A DNA stretch of 21,558 nucleotides from GCA-016699105 sp036518915 (GCA_036518915.1 DATDME010000010.1:1-21558), one strand, 5' to 3'; shown: positions 1 through 7,844, counted from the stretch's first letter. Numbers and translations: made by a program. The notes: a model not told the origin generated them from the letters alone.

Positions 1-380
1 TTGCGGGTGGCCACAATCACGCAGGTCGCGCCCTCGGGCCCGCCGCAGGTGGAATCCATCATGGTGCTGCCGTTCGAGAGCGACATACTGTGGGTGTTTA
101 GATAGGGACCGGTGGGCGCGGCCAGGGTTGCGGCGGATGGGCGCGTAGGGTTTGAGGGCGTAACCGTTGGCGCCGGCGTAGTGTCGTTAGACGGGCCGGC
201 GTGAGTGGCGGTGTCGTTGGTGTGAGCGTTGGGCAGGGTCGTTGGCGTAACTTTAGCGACTGGCATTGGCGTATGACGGTTGGCATACGCCAATGCTGCC
301 GCCAGCAACACCACAAGTAATAATCCGCCCCAGATTAGGCTACGGTTACGCTTTGAAGTTGAAACACGACGAGCAATCAT
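1..380 (-). CDS. Secreted or membrane-anchored surface protein, 3' part missing
   Basis: The reading frame opens with ATG at 380-378 and runs off the left edge without a stop, giving 126 visible codons. Residues 1-12 are basic, residues 14-33 are a hydrophobic helix (LIWGGLLLVVLLAAALAYA), and residues 38-95 are a Pro/Thr/Ala/Asn linker. A more ordered segment then begins, with SMSLSNGST and a Cys pair spaced C-GGPEGAT-C. This layout is that of an exported protein held by an uncleaved or cleavable N-terminal helix with its domain outside the cell. The beginning of the outer domain reminds me of a domain frequent in Saccharibacteria surface proteins, but too little is visible to name it. It is transcribed away from the ATP-citrate lyase genes, across a 173-base gap. 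Confidence 0.7.
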   Translation of the reverse strand, partial: MIARRVSTSKRNRSLIWGGLLLVVLLAAALAYANRHTPMPVAKVTPTTLPNAHTNDTATHAGPSNDTTPAPTVTPSNPTRPSAATLAAPTGPYLNTHSMSLSNGSTMMDSTCGGPEGATCVIVATR

Positions 381-400
381 AGGCACCCTACTACTGCTTT

Positions 401-409
401 ATCTTACCA
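401..409 (-). promoter_or_regulatory. Extended -10 box for the left-edge surface protein
   Basis: Read on the minus strand this is TGGTAAGAT, an extended -10 (TGn plus TAAGAT) 20 bases before the ATG at 380. No convincing -35 lies upstream. A weak Shine-Dalgarno (GTAGGG) sits between it and the start. Inferred by eye only. Confidence 0.35.
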
Positions 410-512
410 TGAGAGTGCGCCGTAAGCGCCGGTTGAGCGGTTTTTCAAATAATCGCGCGCTCAGGTCATCCTGGCGCCTATCGTATCACGCTCACGCACG
501 CGGCTCAGGGCT

Positions 513-521
513 TGTGATACT
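513..521 (+). promoter_or_regulatory. Extended -10 box for aclBA
   Basis: TGTGATACT fits an extended -10 (TGn plus GATACT) 32 bases before the aclB start. No good -35 is visible. It lies in the 173-base divergent gap (381-553), which otherwise holds only a weak TGAGCG/CGCTCA inverted repeat at 434-463. Confidence 0.35.
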
Positions 522-553
522 ATGGGGCCTGAACTTGATGTGGCAGGACTTCC

Positions 554-1747
554 ATGGCCCGACAAAAACTATCCGAATATCGCGCCAAAACCCTGCTGGC
601 TCGCAGCCTGCAACAACCATACGCCGGCCTCACGCTTGACGCCCAGGCCGGCTGGGAAGCTCAGCTCGCCAAGCTCCCAGCTTCCGCGCGCTACGTTGTC
701 AAAGTCGATGAGGGCGTTAAGGGCCGGTTCAAGCAGGGCCTCGTCAAGCTCGGCCTGACCACCGCTGAGCTGCCGGCCGCCGCCCGTGGCCTGTTCGCCA
801 AGGGCTACCGCTATCTGTTGGTCGAGCCGGAGGTGCCGCATGAGGCCGTGGACGAGCGCTACTTATGTCTCGCCCGCATTCGTGACGGCGTCCGAATAAC
901 GGCCAATCCGCACGGCGGTGTGGAGGTTAACGCGGCCGCCGCCCACATGGTTGCGGGGCTGTACGGTCAGACCGAGGCCGCCCGGCTAGCCGCTGCCATC
1001 AATCTGCCGGCCGCCACCCTTGATCGGCTGGTCCGCCTGTTCGACGACAACTACCTGGGCTTCCTTGAGCTGAACCCGCTCGTCGTGGCGCCGGACGGTG
1101 CGGTCTACCTGCTCGACGCGGCCGCCGAAGTTGACGGCGAGGCCGTCTCGCTCGTGGCCGGCCGCTGGACCGCCGCCGACCTGCGCCGCCACCGCCGCCT
1201 CACCCCTGAAGCCGCCGCGGTGCTTGATTTGGCTAGCCGCAGTCAGTCATCCTTCCGCCTGGAAGTGCTCAACCCGAATGGCCAGGTATTTTTGCTGCTG
1301 TCCGGCGGCGGCGCCAGCGTCACATTGGCCGACGAAGTCCACAACCAAGGCTGGGGGAAGGCCCTGGCCAACTACGGCGAGTACTCCGGAAACCCCACCG
1401 CCGACGAAACCTTCATCTACACACAGCAAATCCTCTCGCTGCTGCTCAAATCATCGGCCCGGCCCAAAGTTCTCATCGTGGCCGGCGGCGTGGCTAATTT
1501 CACCGATATCCGCGTGACGTTTGACGGCGTCATCCGGGCGCTGCGGGCCGCCGAGCCGCAGCTCATCAAGCAGGAGATTAAGGTTTACGTCCGCCGCGGC
1601 GGCCCCCACGAAGCCGAAGGCCTCGCGCGCATGGCGGCTTACCTGGAGGGCGCCGGCTTGCTCGGCCAAGTCGCCGGCCCAGAACTCAGCCTCGCCGACA
1701 TCATCCCGCTCGCCCTGGCCCATCTAACTGCCGGAGCTACCGTATGA
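554..1747 (+). CDS. aclB: ATP-citrate lyase, small (ATP-grasp/citrate-binding) subunit
   Basis: This 397-residue protein matches the N-terminal half of ATP-citrate lyase (plant ACLA, Chlorobium AclB, about 400 residues). Together with the next gene it should convert citrate, ATP and CoA to acetyl-CoA, oxaloacetate, ADP and phosphate in the cytosol. Residues 1-200 are the ATP-grasp part, opening with the family-typical MARQKLSEYRAK, followed by VEPEVPH, HGGVEV and FLELNPLVV. Residues 235-390 are the citrate-binding Rossmann part, with SGGGASV, ANYGEYSG, ANFTDI and VRRGGP, all family signatures. The start is preceded by AGGA at 545-548 with a 5-base spacer. Its TGA overlaps the aclA ATG (ATGA at 1744-1747), which implies translational coupling. 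Symbols follow the Chlorobium convention. A succinyl-CoA synthetase beta subunit is the distant alternative, but the pairing excludes it. Confidence 0.93.
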   Translation: MARQKLSEYRAKTLLARSLQQPYAGLTLDAQAGWEAQLAKLPASARYVVKVDEGVKGRFKQGLVKLGLTTAELPAAARGLFAKGYRYLLVEPEVPHEAVDERYLCLARIRDGVRITANPHGGVEVNAAAAHMVAGLYGQTEAARLAAAINLPAATLDRLVRLFDDNYLGFLELNPLVVAPDGAVYLLDAAAEVDGEAVSLVAGRWTAADLRRHRRLTPEAAAVLDLASRSQSSFRLEVLNPNGQVFLLLSGGGASVTLADEVHNQGWGKALANYGEYSGNPTADETFIYTQQILSLLLKSSARPKVLIVAGGVANFTDIRVTFDGVIRALRAAEPQLIKQEIKVYVRRGGPHEAEGLARMAAYLEGAGLLGQVAGPELSLADIIPLALAHLTAGATV

Positions 1748-3570
1748 CCCAATCATCCGCCCCACACCCGTTTGACGTCCCGGCCGTGCGCCGGCTTGAG
1801 CCGGTCATCATCGCCCTCAGCCACCATCAGGGCATTATTCAGTCAATACTCGATTATGACTACCTATTGGGCCGGCCTCAGCCGAGTGTGCGGGCGATTG
1901 TGGCTGGTGGCCGCCGCATGACCCGCTTCTTTTTCGGCCCGGATGAAATTGCCATGCCGCTCTACGCCACCATTGAGGATGTACCGGCTGGCATCCGCCG
2001 GGCCGCCACGTTGCTGCTGTGCGTTGGTTCGGGCCGGCGCATCCGCGAATCATTGGAGGCCGCCTTTGTCCGCGTGCCCAATTTGGCCGGCGCCACGGTT
2101 TTTGCCGAGGGGATCCCCGAGCGCCTGGCCCTCGAGGTTGTCCGCCTCGCCACTGAGCGCAACGTCTGGGTGCTGGGCGGCGCCAGCGTCGGCCTGATCG
2201 TGCCCGGCCGGTTTAAGCTGGGCGCCATTGGTGGCACCCAGGCCACGCAGCTGCTGGCCTCGCGGCTGCATGCCCCCGGCAGCGTGGCGGTGGTGTCGTC
2301 CTCGGGCGGCATGATCAATGAGCTCATCCGCGCCGTGGCCGACACCGGGCACGGGCTCTCCTTTGCCGCGGCGCTCGGCGGTGAGCGTTTCCCGATGCTG
2401 CAACCGGCCACGGCCCTGCTGGCCGCCCAGGCCGATCCGCAAACCAAAGCCATCGTTTATTTTGGCGAACTCGGTGGTCACGATGAATACGAAGTCGCCA
2501 AGCTCATTCAAAGCGGCGCGCTCACCAAGCCGGTCGTGGCTTACATTGCCGGCTCGGTGGCCGAACTGTTTGAGATCCCGCCCCAATTCGGCCACGCCAA
2601 GGCCATCGCCCAAACCGCCGATGAATCCGCCCGCGCCAAAGCCGACGCCCTGGCCGCCGCCGGCGCGCGGGTGGGCCGCACCTACGCGGAGTTTGTGGAG
2701 CTCATCCGCGCCCTGCCGCCCGATGCGCCCGCCCCAGCTGTGGCGCCGGCCATCGCCGAGCGCCTCACCGGCCGCCGTCCCGCGCTCATTTCGGCTACTA
2801 TTTCCGGCGATGACGACGGCGTGGTCAAAATTATCGGCCAAGACCAGCTCGCCCTGGCCCAGCAGCACTCGTTTGCCTATGCCGTTACCTCCATGTTTCT
2901 CGGACACCCCATCAAATCTGCCAAGCTCGAAGCCTTCGTGGATTTCGTGCTGCGCTTGTTGGTCGACAATGGCCCGTATGTCTCGGGCGCCATTAACACC
3001 GTGACGGCGGCCCGGGCCGGCAAAGACCTCGTCAGCAGCTTGGCCGCCGGTCTCCTCACGATTGGCCCGCGCTTCGGCGGCGCCATCAACCAAGCCGCCT
3101 CCACCTGGCTCATTAGCGTCAACACCAAAGTCACGCCCGCCGAGCTGGTTGAGCGCTCAGCCCATGCCCGCAAAAAGCTCGCCGGCATCGGCCACCGCAA
3201 GTACCGCATTGATATGCCCGACCCGCGCGTCGAACCCCTGCTGCGGCACGCCCTCGCTCTGCCCAAGCATCCCTACACCGATTACGCGCTGGCCGTGCAA
3301 GCCCTCACCACCCGCAAAAAGGGCAATCTCATCCTCAACGTCGACGGCGCCATTGCGGCCGTCCTGCTCGACCTGCTCGCCCAAGAAGAAGGCTACTCGC
3401 CGGTCCGCCTGCAGGCCCTGGTCGACATTGAGTTCTTCAACGCCCTGTTTGTGCTCTCGCGCTCCGTAGGCTTCATGGCCCATTATTTCGACCAAGTCCG
3501 CCTCGACGAGGGCCTGCTCCGCCTTACGCTGGCCGACGTCGCCCACCTCGACCTGCCGCCGGTGGATTAA
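1744..3570 (+). CDS. aclA: ATP-citrate lyase, large (CoA-ligase/citrate-synthase-like) subunit
   Basis: 608 residues, the same length I recall for plant ACLB and Chlorobium AclA. Residues 1-320 are the succinyl-CoA-synthetase-alpha-like part with SSSGGMINEL, GELGGHDEYE (conserved Glu) and QFGHAKA, which carries the phosphorylated His. Residues 360-608 are the citrate-synthase-like part with ARAGKDLVSSL, IGPRFGGAI, GIGHRKY, LNVDG (catalytic Asp) and the late Arg in SRSVGF. One feature is odd: where animal, plant and green-sulfur enzymes have DHGP, this protein has DNGP (codon AAT near 2968), and the later GAHNT is GAINT. The first His aligns with the enolising His of citrate synthase, so the lyase step may be altered. 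The gene starts inside the aclB stop and ends tail-to-tail with the cupin gene, the two stops overlapping by 3 bases. Confidence 0.93.
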   Translation: MTQSSAPHPFDVPAVRRLEPVIIALSHHQGIIQSILDYDYLLGRPQPSVRAIVAGGRRMTRFFFGPDEIAMPLYATIEDVPAGIRRAATLLLCVGSGRRIRESLEAAFVRVPNLAGATVFAEGIPERLALEVVRLATERNVWVLGGASVGLIVPGRFKLGAIGGTQATQLLASRLHAPGSVAVVSSSGGMINELIRAVADTGHGLSFAAALGGERFPMLQPATALLAAQADPQTKAIVYFGELGGHDEYEVAKLIQSGALTKPVVAYIAGSVAELFEIPPQFGHAKAIAQTADESARAKADALAAAGARVGRTYAEFVELIRALPPDAPAPAVAPAIAERLTGRRPALISATISGDDDGVVKIIGQDQLALAQQHSFAYAVTSMFLGHPIKSAKLEAFVDFVLRLLVDNGPYVSGAINTVTAARAGKDLVSSLAAGLLTIGPRFGGAINQAASTWLISVNTKVTPAELVERSAHARKKLAGIGHRKYRIDMPDPRVEPLLRHALALPKHPYTDYALAVQALTTRKKGNLILNVDGAIAAVLLDLLAQEEGYSPVRLQALVDIEFFNALFVLSRSVGFMAHYFDQVRLDEGLLRLTLADVAHLDLPPVD

Positions 3571-4022
3571 CCGTTCCACCCCCGGTTCGGGTCTTTGCGC
3601 AGCTCCTCAGTTTCATCGGGGCGGGCGTAGTCATCTTCCAACCGCCAGGTGGTACCCAGCTCGGGCGTAGAAGCCTCTACCACCTCGCAGTCAGTAATCC
3701 CGTACAACCGGTGCCGCTGGCCAATCTGGCTGGTGTAGCCCTCGCCGGGTTTTAGTTCAATTTCCTGAAGCTCGCCAGCGGCATTCTCCAAAATCACCCC
3801 CGCCCGCCCCGAGTGCACAATCCAGCTCTCACTTTTGGCGTCATGGGCTTGCATGCTGAGGCGCGCCCCCTGGTTGATGTGCAGGACTTTCATCATATAC
3901 GGTCCGCCCTCCGGCAGCAGGTGCAATTCAAAACCCCAGGGTTTGGGCACCCGTTTCACATAGCTGGTCGTCAAAAATCCCGATTTATCCACCGTCGCCA
4001 AGAAGTCATCTTTATTCGCCAT
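3567..4022 (-). CDS. Cupin, mannose-6-phosphate isomerase type II-like
   Basis: A 151-residue single-domain cupin resembling the C-terminal domain of bifunctional GDP-mannose pyrophosphorylase/phosphomannose isomerases. Visible features are KPWGFE (27-32), the first cupin motif with a metal-type set Q58-x-H60 and E65, and the second motif PGEGYTSQIGQRHRL (92-106), followed by STPELG. In that family the cupin binds a divalent metal and interconverts mannose-6-phosphate and fructose-6-phosphate, but stand-alone copies are often untested. A Shine-Dalgarno (AAAGGA) lies 5 bases before the start. It is divergent from the guanylyltransferase gene 61 bases away, so the two halves of the usual fused enzyme sit side by side but are read apart. 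The isomerase role is inferred from family and context. Confidence 0.75.
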   Translation of the reverse strand: MANKDDFLATVDKSGFLTTSYVKRVPKPWGFELHLLPEGGPYMMKVLHINQGARLSMQAHDAKSESWIVHSGRAGVILENAAGELQEIELKPGEGYTSQIGQRHRLYGITDCEVVEASTPELGTTWRLEDDYARPDETEELRKDPNRGWNG

Positions 4023-4067
4023 AATAGTCCTTTACCGCTTAGGTATCCTGATTGTAACGCTTTTCCC

Positions 4068-4076
4068 TGATATAAT
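4068..4076 (+). promoter_or_regulatory. Extended -10 box, leaderless start of manC
   Basis: TGATATAAT is a perfect extended -10. The hexamer ends 7 bases before ATG 4084, so a transcript starting at the usual distance would begin at or next to the start codon. This also argues against the upstream in-frame ATG at 4075, which lies inside the box. Confidence 0.6.
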
Positions 4077-4083
4077 GGCAGGC

Positions 4084-5145
4084 ATGATTATTGTGATTAT
4101 TGCTGGGGGATCCGGTACTCGCCTGTGGCCGCTTTCCGTTGGCAGTTACCCCAAACACTTGCTAAAGCTCACAGGCGACCGGTCCGGCGTGCAAGTGGCC
4201 TATGACCGCGCCAAGCTCATCACCGACAAAATTTATGTCGTAACTGAGCAATCCCACGCCCATCACGTCAAAGAACAGCTCCCGGGCGTCCCCGAGGAGC
4301 GCTTCATTATTGAACCCGGCCGCCGCGGCACGGCCAGCTGCATTGTGGCTGCTCTTGAGCGCGTGTCCCGCGATCATCCCACTGACGAACCCGTCGGCTT
4401 CAACTGGGCCGACCACTTCATCCGCGACGTTCGCGGTTTCGCCCGCGCCTTCAAGCTGGCCGGCGAACAGTCTAAAAAATATCGCCGCATCACCCTGGTG
4501 GGCGTCGAACCCACGCACCCGTCAGTGCTATTTGGCTACATTGAGAAGGGCGACACCGTCGACTCGGAGGCTTACACCTACGCCGTCGCGCAATTCAAGG
4601 AAAAGCCTGAGCTCAAAGTCGCCAAGAAATTCTACGAGTCCGGCAAGTACCTCTGGAACAGTGGCTACCTCGTGGGTTCCGTTGATGTTTTCCTTGAGGC
4701 GATGGAAAAGTTTTCGCCCGAGCGCTTCGCCGACTTCAAGAAACTAGCCGAGGTCAAAGACGACACCGAGGCCTACAACCAGGCCTACCTCGGCTTTGAA
4801 AACGATGCCATCGACTACGCGCTCAACGAGAAGGTCGACAACCTCATGGTCATGCCCGCCACCTTTGACTGGCGCGATGTCGGTTCCTTCGGCGACCTCT
4901 ACGAGGTTGGCTCCAACGACGAACAGGGGAATGTGATTTCTGGCGCGGCGGTCCACACCATCGAGGCCGAAAACTCCTTCATCCGCAACGACGAGGACAA
5001 GCCGGTGGCTGTCATCGGCCTCGACAACGTGGTCGTAGTGAACACTCCGCACGGCATTCTGGTCTCACGCAAAGACATCAGCCAGAAGGTCAAAGAGATC
5101 GTCAAGCGCCTCGAGGCCGAGGACCAGGCCAAACCCAAAGCCTAA
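4084..5145 (+). CDS. manC: Mannose-1-phosphate guanylyltransferase (GDP-mannose synthesis)
   Basis: 353 residues, the length of the single-domain type. It transfers GMP from GTP to mannose-1-phosphate, giving GDP-mannose for glycans and glycoconjugates. The N-terminus has the nucleotidyltransferase signature AGGSGTRLWPLS (7-18). Further family motifs are WADHF (108-112, usually xADH), FKEKP (171-175), LWNSG (190-194) and FDWRDVGS (261-268). I chose ATG 4084, not 4075, because the protein then begins MIIVIIAGGSG as in the family and because a -10 box covers 4075. There is no Shine-Dalgarno, consistent with leaderless translation. The usual C-terminal cupin is absent and is encoded separately by the divergent neighbour. 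Glucose-1-phosphate nucleotidyltransferase is the less likely alternative. Confidence 0.88.
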   Translation: MIIVIIAGGSGTRLWPLSVGSYPKHLLKLTGDRSGVQVAYDRAKLITDKIYVVTEQSHAHHVKEQLPGVPEERFIIEPGRRGTASCIVAALERVSRDHPTDEPVGFNWADHFIRDVRGFARAFKLAGEQSKKYRRITLVGVEPTHPSVLFGYIEKGDTVDSEAYTYAVAQFKEKPELKVAKKFYESGKYLWNSGYLVGSVDVFLEAMEKFSPERFADFKKLAEVKDDTEAYNQAYLGFENDAIDYALNEKVDNLMVMPATFDWRDVGSFGDLYEVGSNDEQGNVISGAAVHTIEAENSFIRNDEDKPVAVIGLDNVVVVNTPHGILVSRKDISQKVKEIVKRLEAEDQAKPKA

Positions 5146-5173
5146 AACGCCCGGCCCAATCTTATTCGACCTT

Positions 5174-5203
5174 GGCAAAATGCCCATTTAAGGGTATTTT
5201 GTC
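5174..5203 (+). terminator. Hairpin after manC: intrinsic terminator
   Basis: A 12-pair stem (AAAATGCCC pairing with GGGTATTTT, extended by GGC/GTC, two G-U pairs) closes a 6-base loop ATTTAA and ends in TTTT, 28 bases after the manC stop. The same bases also read TTGGCA, 17 bases, TATTTT (5172-5200), so a promoter for the next gene may overlap it. Confidence 0.55.
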
Positions 5204-5264
5204 GTTGGAGCCAAAACGCGCTGCCACCGCCACCCGTCCACTCGCACACCGCTAGGAGGCCGCC

Positions 5265-5684
5265 ATGGCCAGATCGCAACAAGTCGTCGTTCTCTGCACA
5301 CCGTCCGAAAAGGATCAACTGCAGGCGGGTCCCGCCCGGGCTGCCCTTGAGGCCTGTATCCAGGCTGCCGGGCTCACGGACCCCAGCATCTCCTGGAACA
5401 CCGCCCTCGCCGGACTCGACGAATACACGGTGCCTAACTGGGTAGCGTTCGTGAAAAAGCTGCGCCAGAGCCTCGGCGGCATCACCATGATCAAGCTGAT
5501 CATCATCACCTCCGGCGCCATCGAAGCCGGCGTCTTCACACGCTCGATCGGCGATTTGGAAGAAGGGCAGCGCACCGAAGCGGTTGCCGGAATCACCAGG
5601 GCCGTCACCGGCCCGCTCCGACTCCTCGAAGGCATGGCCCGGGCGAAGCTCCCCAAGTTCGCCTACCTCCGTGTTCCGGCCTGA
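5265..5684 (+). CDS. Unrecognised 139-residue cytoplasmic protein
   Basis: I do not recognise this family. A strong AGGAGG at 5254-5259 sits 5 bases before ATG, which makes this frame the real one rather than the longer antisense frame over the same bases. The protein has no signal peptide or membrane helix. It opens with a likely beta strand (QQVVVLCT), has a middle stretch DEYTVPNWVAFVKKLRQSL, then a hydrophobic segment MIKLIIITSGA and a C-terminal half with alternating helices ending KLPKFAYLRV. The strand-helix pattern suggests a small alpha/beta fold. It stands alone between the manC hairpin and the vanW promoter region, probably as a single-gene unit. Confidence 0.7.
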   Translation: MARSQQVVVLCTPSEKDQLQAGPARAALEACIQAAGLTDPSISWNTALAGLDEYTVPNWVAFVKKLRQSLGGITMIKLIIITSGAIEAGVFTRSIGDLEEGQRTEAVAGITRAVTGPLRLLEGMARAKLPKFAYLRVPA

Positions 5685-5701
5685 CCACCCTCGCTCCACC
5701 C

Positions 5702-5777
5702 ACCGGCCCGCCGCACCACCAACGGTGCCCACCCGCGCTATGGCGCCGGGATCATGTACCGGGTGCGGCGGGCCGGT
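5702..5777 (+). terminator. Long GC-rich inverted repeat after the 139-residue gene
   Basis: A perfect 16-base inverted repeat: arm one at 5702-5717 (ACCGGCCCGCCGCACC) and arm two at 5762-5777, separated by 44 bases. It begins 18 bases past the stop codon. No run of T follows directly, so it may be a transcript-end or processing structure rather than a standard terminator. Confidence 0.35.
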
Positions 5778-5788
5778 CCGCACCACTT

Positions 5789-5806
5789 TTGGGAAATGAT
5801 TCCCAA
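5789..5806. promoter_or_regulatory. Short perfect hairpin or operator before vanW
   Basis: TTGGGAA, ATGA, TTCCCAA: 7-base perfect arms around a 4-base centre, about 50 bases upstream of the vanW -10 box. Followed by AAGCGCTT and a T run at 5818-5822. It could be a binding site for a dimeric regulator or part of a terminator; the sequence does not decide. Confidence 0.35.
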
Positions 5807-5852
5807 TAAGGAAGCGCTTTTTATAACCTGAGAACCACGTCGCCGGCATTTG

Positions 5853-5861
5853 TGGCATAAT
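5853..5861 (+). promoter_or_regulatory. Extended -10 box, near-leaderless start of the VanW gene
   Basis: TGGCATAAT, an extended -10 whose hexamer ends 8 bases before ATG 5870. No Shine-Dalgarno lies between them. Confidence 0.5.
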
Positions 5862-5869
5862 AAACGAAC

Positions 5870-7783
5870 ATGGCCAAGCGTAAACTCGATAGCCTAAACA
5901 CCGGTAACGCAGCCAAGCCCGCCACCTCCCGCCGACCCAAAGCGAAGCTGGTGGCCGCGGCCGCTCCGCCGCCCACTCCCGACCAACCCCAGCTTGAGCT
6001 GGAGGATTTTGTCGAACCCGCGATTGCGCAGCCGGAAGGTTCGCGCGGGCAGTTCCAGTGGACCTGGCTGCGCTGGCCGGCCCGCGTTATTGGAACGCTG
6101 GTCGTCCTGGTTGTGCTCTACGCCGCCAGTTTTGAGCTCACCCATATCAACAAAATTTACCCCGGCGTTCAGGCTGAGGGCGTCGACCTTGGCGGACTGA
6201 CCCAGGCTGATGCCCAGGCCCGCTTGGAGCAGCACGCCAAAGTCTTTACCGGCCAAGTCATTACCATTACCCAGGGCACGGCCAACCTGCGCATTCCGGT
6301 GGCGAGCTTGGCGCCCAAGTACGACGCGGCCAAAGCCTCGGCGCTGGCCTTCCAGTACGGCCGCGCCGGCAACTGGCAGCAGTGGCTGTTGGCTAAAGCC
6401 CGCTCCGCCCTGGGCCGCACCACCATCATCTCTACCCTGCAGGCCGATGTGACCAAGCTCACGCCATACCTCACCCAGCTCTACGACGACACCGTCACGC
6501 CCGTGCAAAACGCCCAGCTGGCTTTTAATAACAACCAGGCTGAGGTGACGCCGGCCCAATCCGGCGCCCGCCTTGATATGGGCGAGCTCGGTGCGGCCAT
6601 TCTCGGCCGGCTGGCCACCACCTCCACCGATGCCATTACCGCGCCGGTTTACCAGATTGCCGCCAGCCTTGATACCCAGCCGCTCCAGGCCGCCGTCGGC
6701 CAAATTAATGGTTTGGTGGCCAGCCCCATCACCCTGCAGTGGGGTGACAACCAGCGCCAAATCGACCAAGCCACCATCATCACCTGGATTAACGTGGGCG
6801 CCAAAACCTCCCGGCCGTTCCTCGTCAGCCGCCAGGTTGAAGACCTCTACCCGACGCCCGCCACCGCCGACCTGGGCCTCAGCCAAACCGCCGTTAATGC
6901 TTACGTTGCCCAGCTGGCCGGGGGCATTGACCAAACCGCTCAAAACGCCGGCCTGGCCATGCAAAACGGCCAGCTGGCCATTGTGCAAGCCAGCAAAAAC
7001 GGCGTCAAAGTCGACCGGGATGCTACGGTCGCGGCCATCAACGATGCCCTCAAAACCGCGGGCGACCGCACCATCAGCCTCAAGCTGGCCACCACCCAGG
7101 CCGACGTCAACGAAAGCAACCTCGATTCCCTCGGCATCAAAGAGCTGATTTCCGAGGGCGAGACCTACTTCCCTGGTTCGCCCAGCACCCGCCTCACCAA
7201 CGTCCGCACCGGCGCCAGGCGCTTCAATGGCGTGCTGCTGAAACCCGGCGAGACCTTCTCGTTTGGCGCGCTGCTTGGTGACGTCGGCCCCGAGCAAGGC
7301 TACGTGCCCGAGCTCGTCATCCTCAACAACCACGAGGAGAAGCAGTATGGCGGGGGACTGTGCCAAGTGTCGTCCACGGCTTTTCGGGCGGCCCTGGCGG
7401 CCGGCTTGCCTATCACTGAGCGCCACAACCACTCGTTTGCCGTGAGCTATTACACCTGGCCCTACGCCGCGCCCGGCGTCGACGCCACTATTTACTACCC
7501 CGAAGTCGACTTCAAGTTTGTCAACGACACCGGCCATTACCTCCTCATGCAAACCGTCATGAGCGGCTATGACCTCAAGTTTGATTTTTACGGCACCAAG
7601 ACAAAGTCCGGCGTGCTGCGCGGGCCGGCCTTTATCTCTGGCACGAATGACGCCACGCAGCCGTCGCACACCGTGTTTTACCGCGACGTCTTGGACCTGG
7701 CTGGCAACGTTATCAAAACCGACACGTTTAACACCTACTACCAGTCCAGCAAAGATTTCCCCATTACCAAGCAGTTTAATTAA
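5870..7783 (+). CDS. VanW family protein with peptidoglycan-binding-type repeats, membrane-anchored
   Basis: 637 residues. Residues 1-68 are a basic, Pro/Ala-rich cytoplasmic tail; residues 72-90 are one membrane helix (VIGTLVVLVVLYAASF). The outer part starts at IYPGVQAEGVDLGGLT, the usual beginning of PG_binding_4-type domains in such proteins, and two such repeats fill about 120-420. The VanW domain follows (about 430-575), with LKPGETFSF, GGGLCQVSST and ERHNHS, and then a 60-residue tail. VanW proteins are found in vancomycin-resistance clusters and widely in Gram-positive and CPR genomes; their biochemical role is unsettled, so wall binding or remodelling is inference. It is followed by lexA on the same strand after 96 bases with its own promoter. 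A resistance role is not implied. Confidence 0.9.
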   Translation: MAKRKLDSLNTGNAAKPATSRRPKAKLVAAAAPPPTPDQPQLELEDFVEPAIAQPEGSRGQFQWTWLRWPARVIGTLVVLVVLYAASFELTHINKIYPGVQAEGVDLGGLTQADAQARLEQHAKVFTGQVITITQGTANLRIPVASLAPKYDAAKASALAFQYGRAGNWQQWLLAKARSALGRTTIISTLQADVTKLTPYLTQLYDDTVTPVQNAQLAFNNNQAEVTPAQSGARLDMGELGAAILGRLATTSTDAITAPVYQIAASLDTQPLQAAVGQINGLVASPITLQWGDNQRQIDQATIITWINVGAKTSRPFLVSRQVEDLYPTPATADLGLSQTAVNAYVAQLAGGIDQTAQNAGLAMQNGQLAIVQASKNGVKVDRDATVAAINDALKTAGDRTISLKLATTQADVNESNLDSLGIKELISEGETYFPGSPSTRLTNVRTGARRFNGVLLKPGETFSFGALLGDVGPEQGYVPELVILNNHEEKQYGGGLCQVSSTAFRAALAAGLPITERHNHSFAVSYYTWPYAAPGVDATIYYPEVDFKFVNDTGHYLLMQTVMSGYDLKFDFYGTKTKSGVLRGPAFISGTNDATQPSHTVFYRDVLDLAGNVIKTDTFNTYYQSSKDFPITKQFN

Positions 7784-7809
7784 TTTCGCTAAATTCTCCG
7801 TCCAACCTA

Positions 7810-7838
7810 TTGACACTACGGCTTTTGTTCGGCATACT
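7810..7838 (+). promoter_or_regulatory. Sigma70-type promoter of lexA
   Basis: TTGACA at 7810-7815, a 17-base spacer, and CATACT at 7833-7838. This is the only promoter in the window with a consensus -35. An AGGAGG at 7868-7873 precedes the lexA ATG by 6 bases. Confidence 0.75.
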
Positions 7839-7844
7839 AAAACC

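Noticed and set aside
2050..3093. A 347-codon open frame antisense to aclA
   Set aside because: The sense frame has full ATP-citrate lyase motifs; the antisense product shows no recognisable fold.
4075..4083. Upstream ATG for manC
   Set aside because: It lies in the TATAAT box and adds only MAG before the conserved family start.
5142..5858. A 238-codon antisense frame over the 139-residue gene
   Set aside because: It covers the manC hairpin and both inverted repeats, and lacks a good start site, whereas the sense gene has AGGAGG at ideal spacing.
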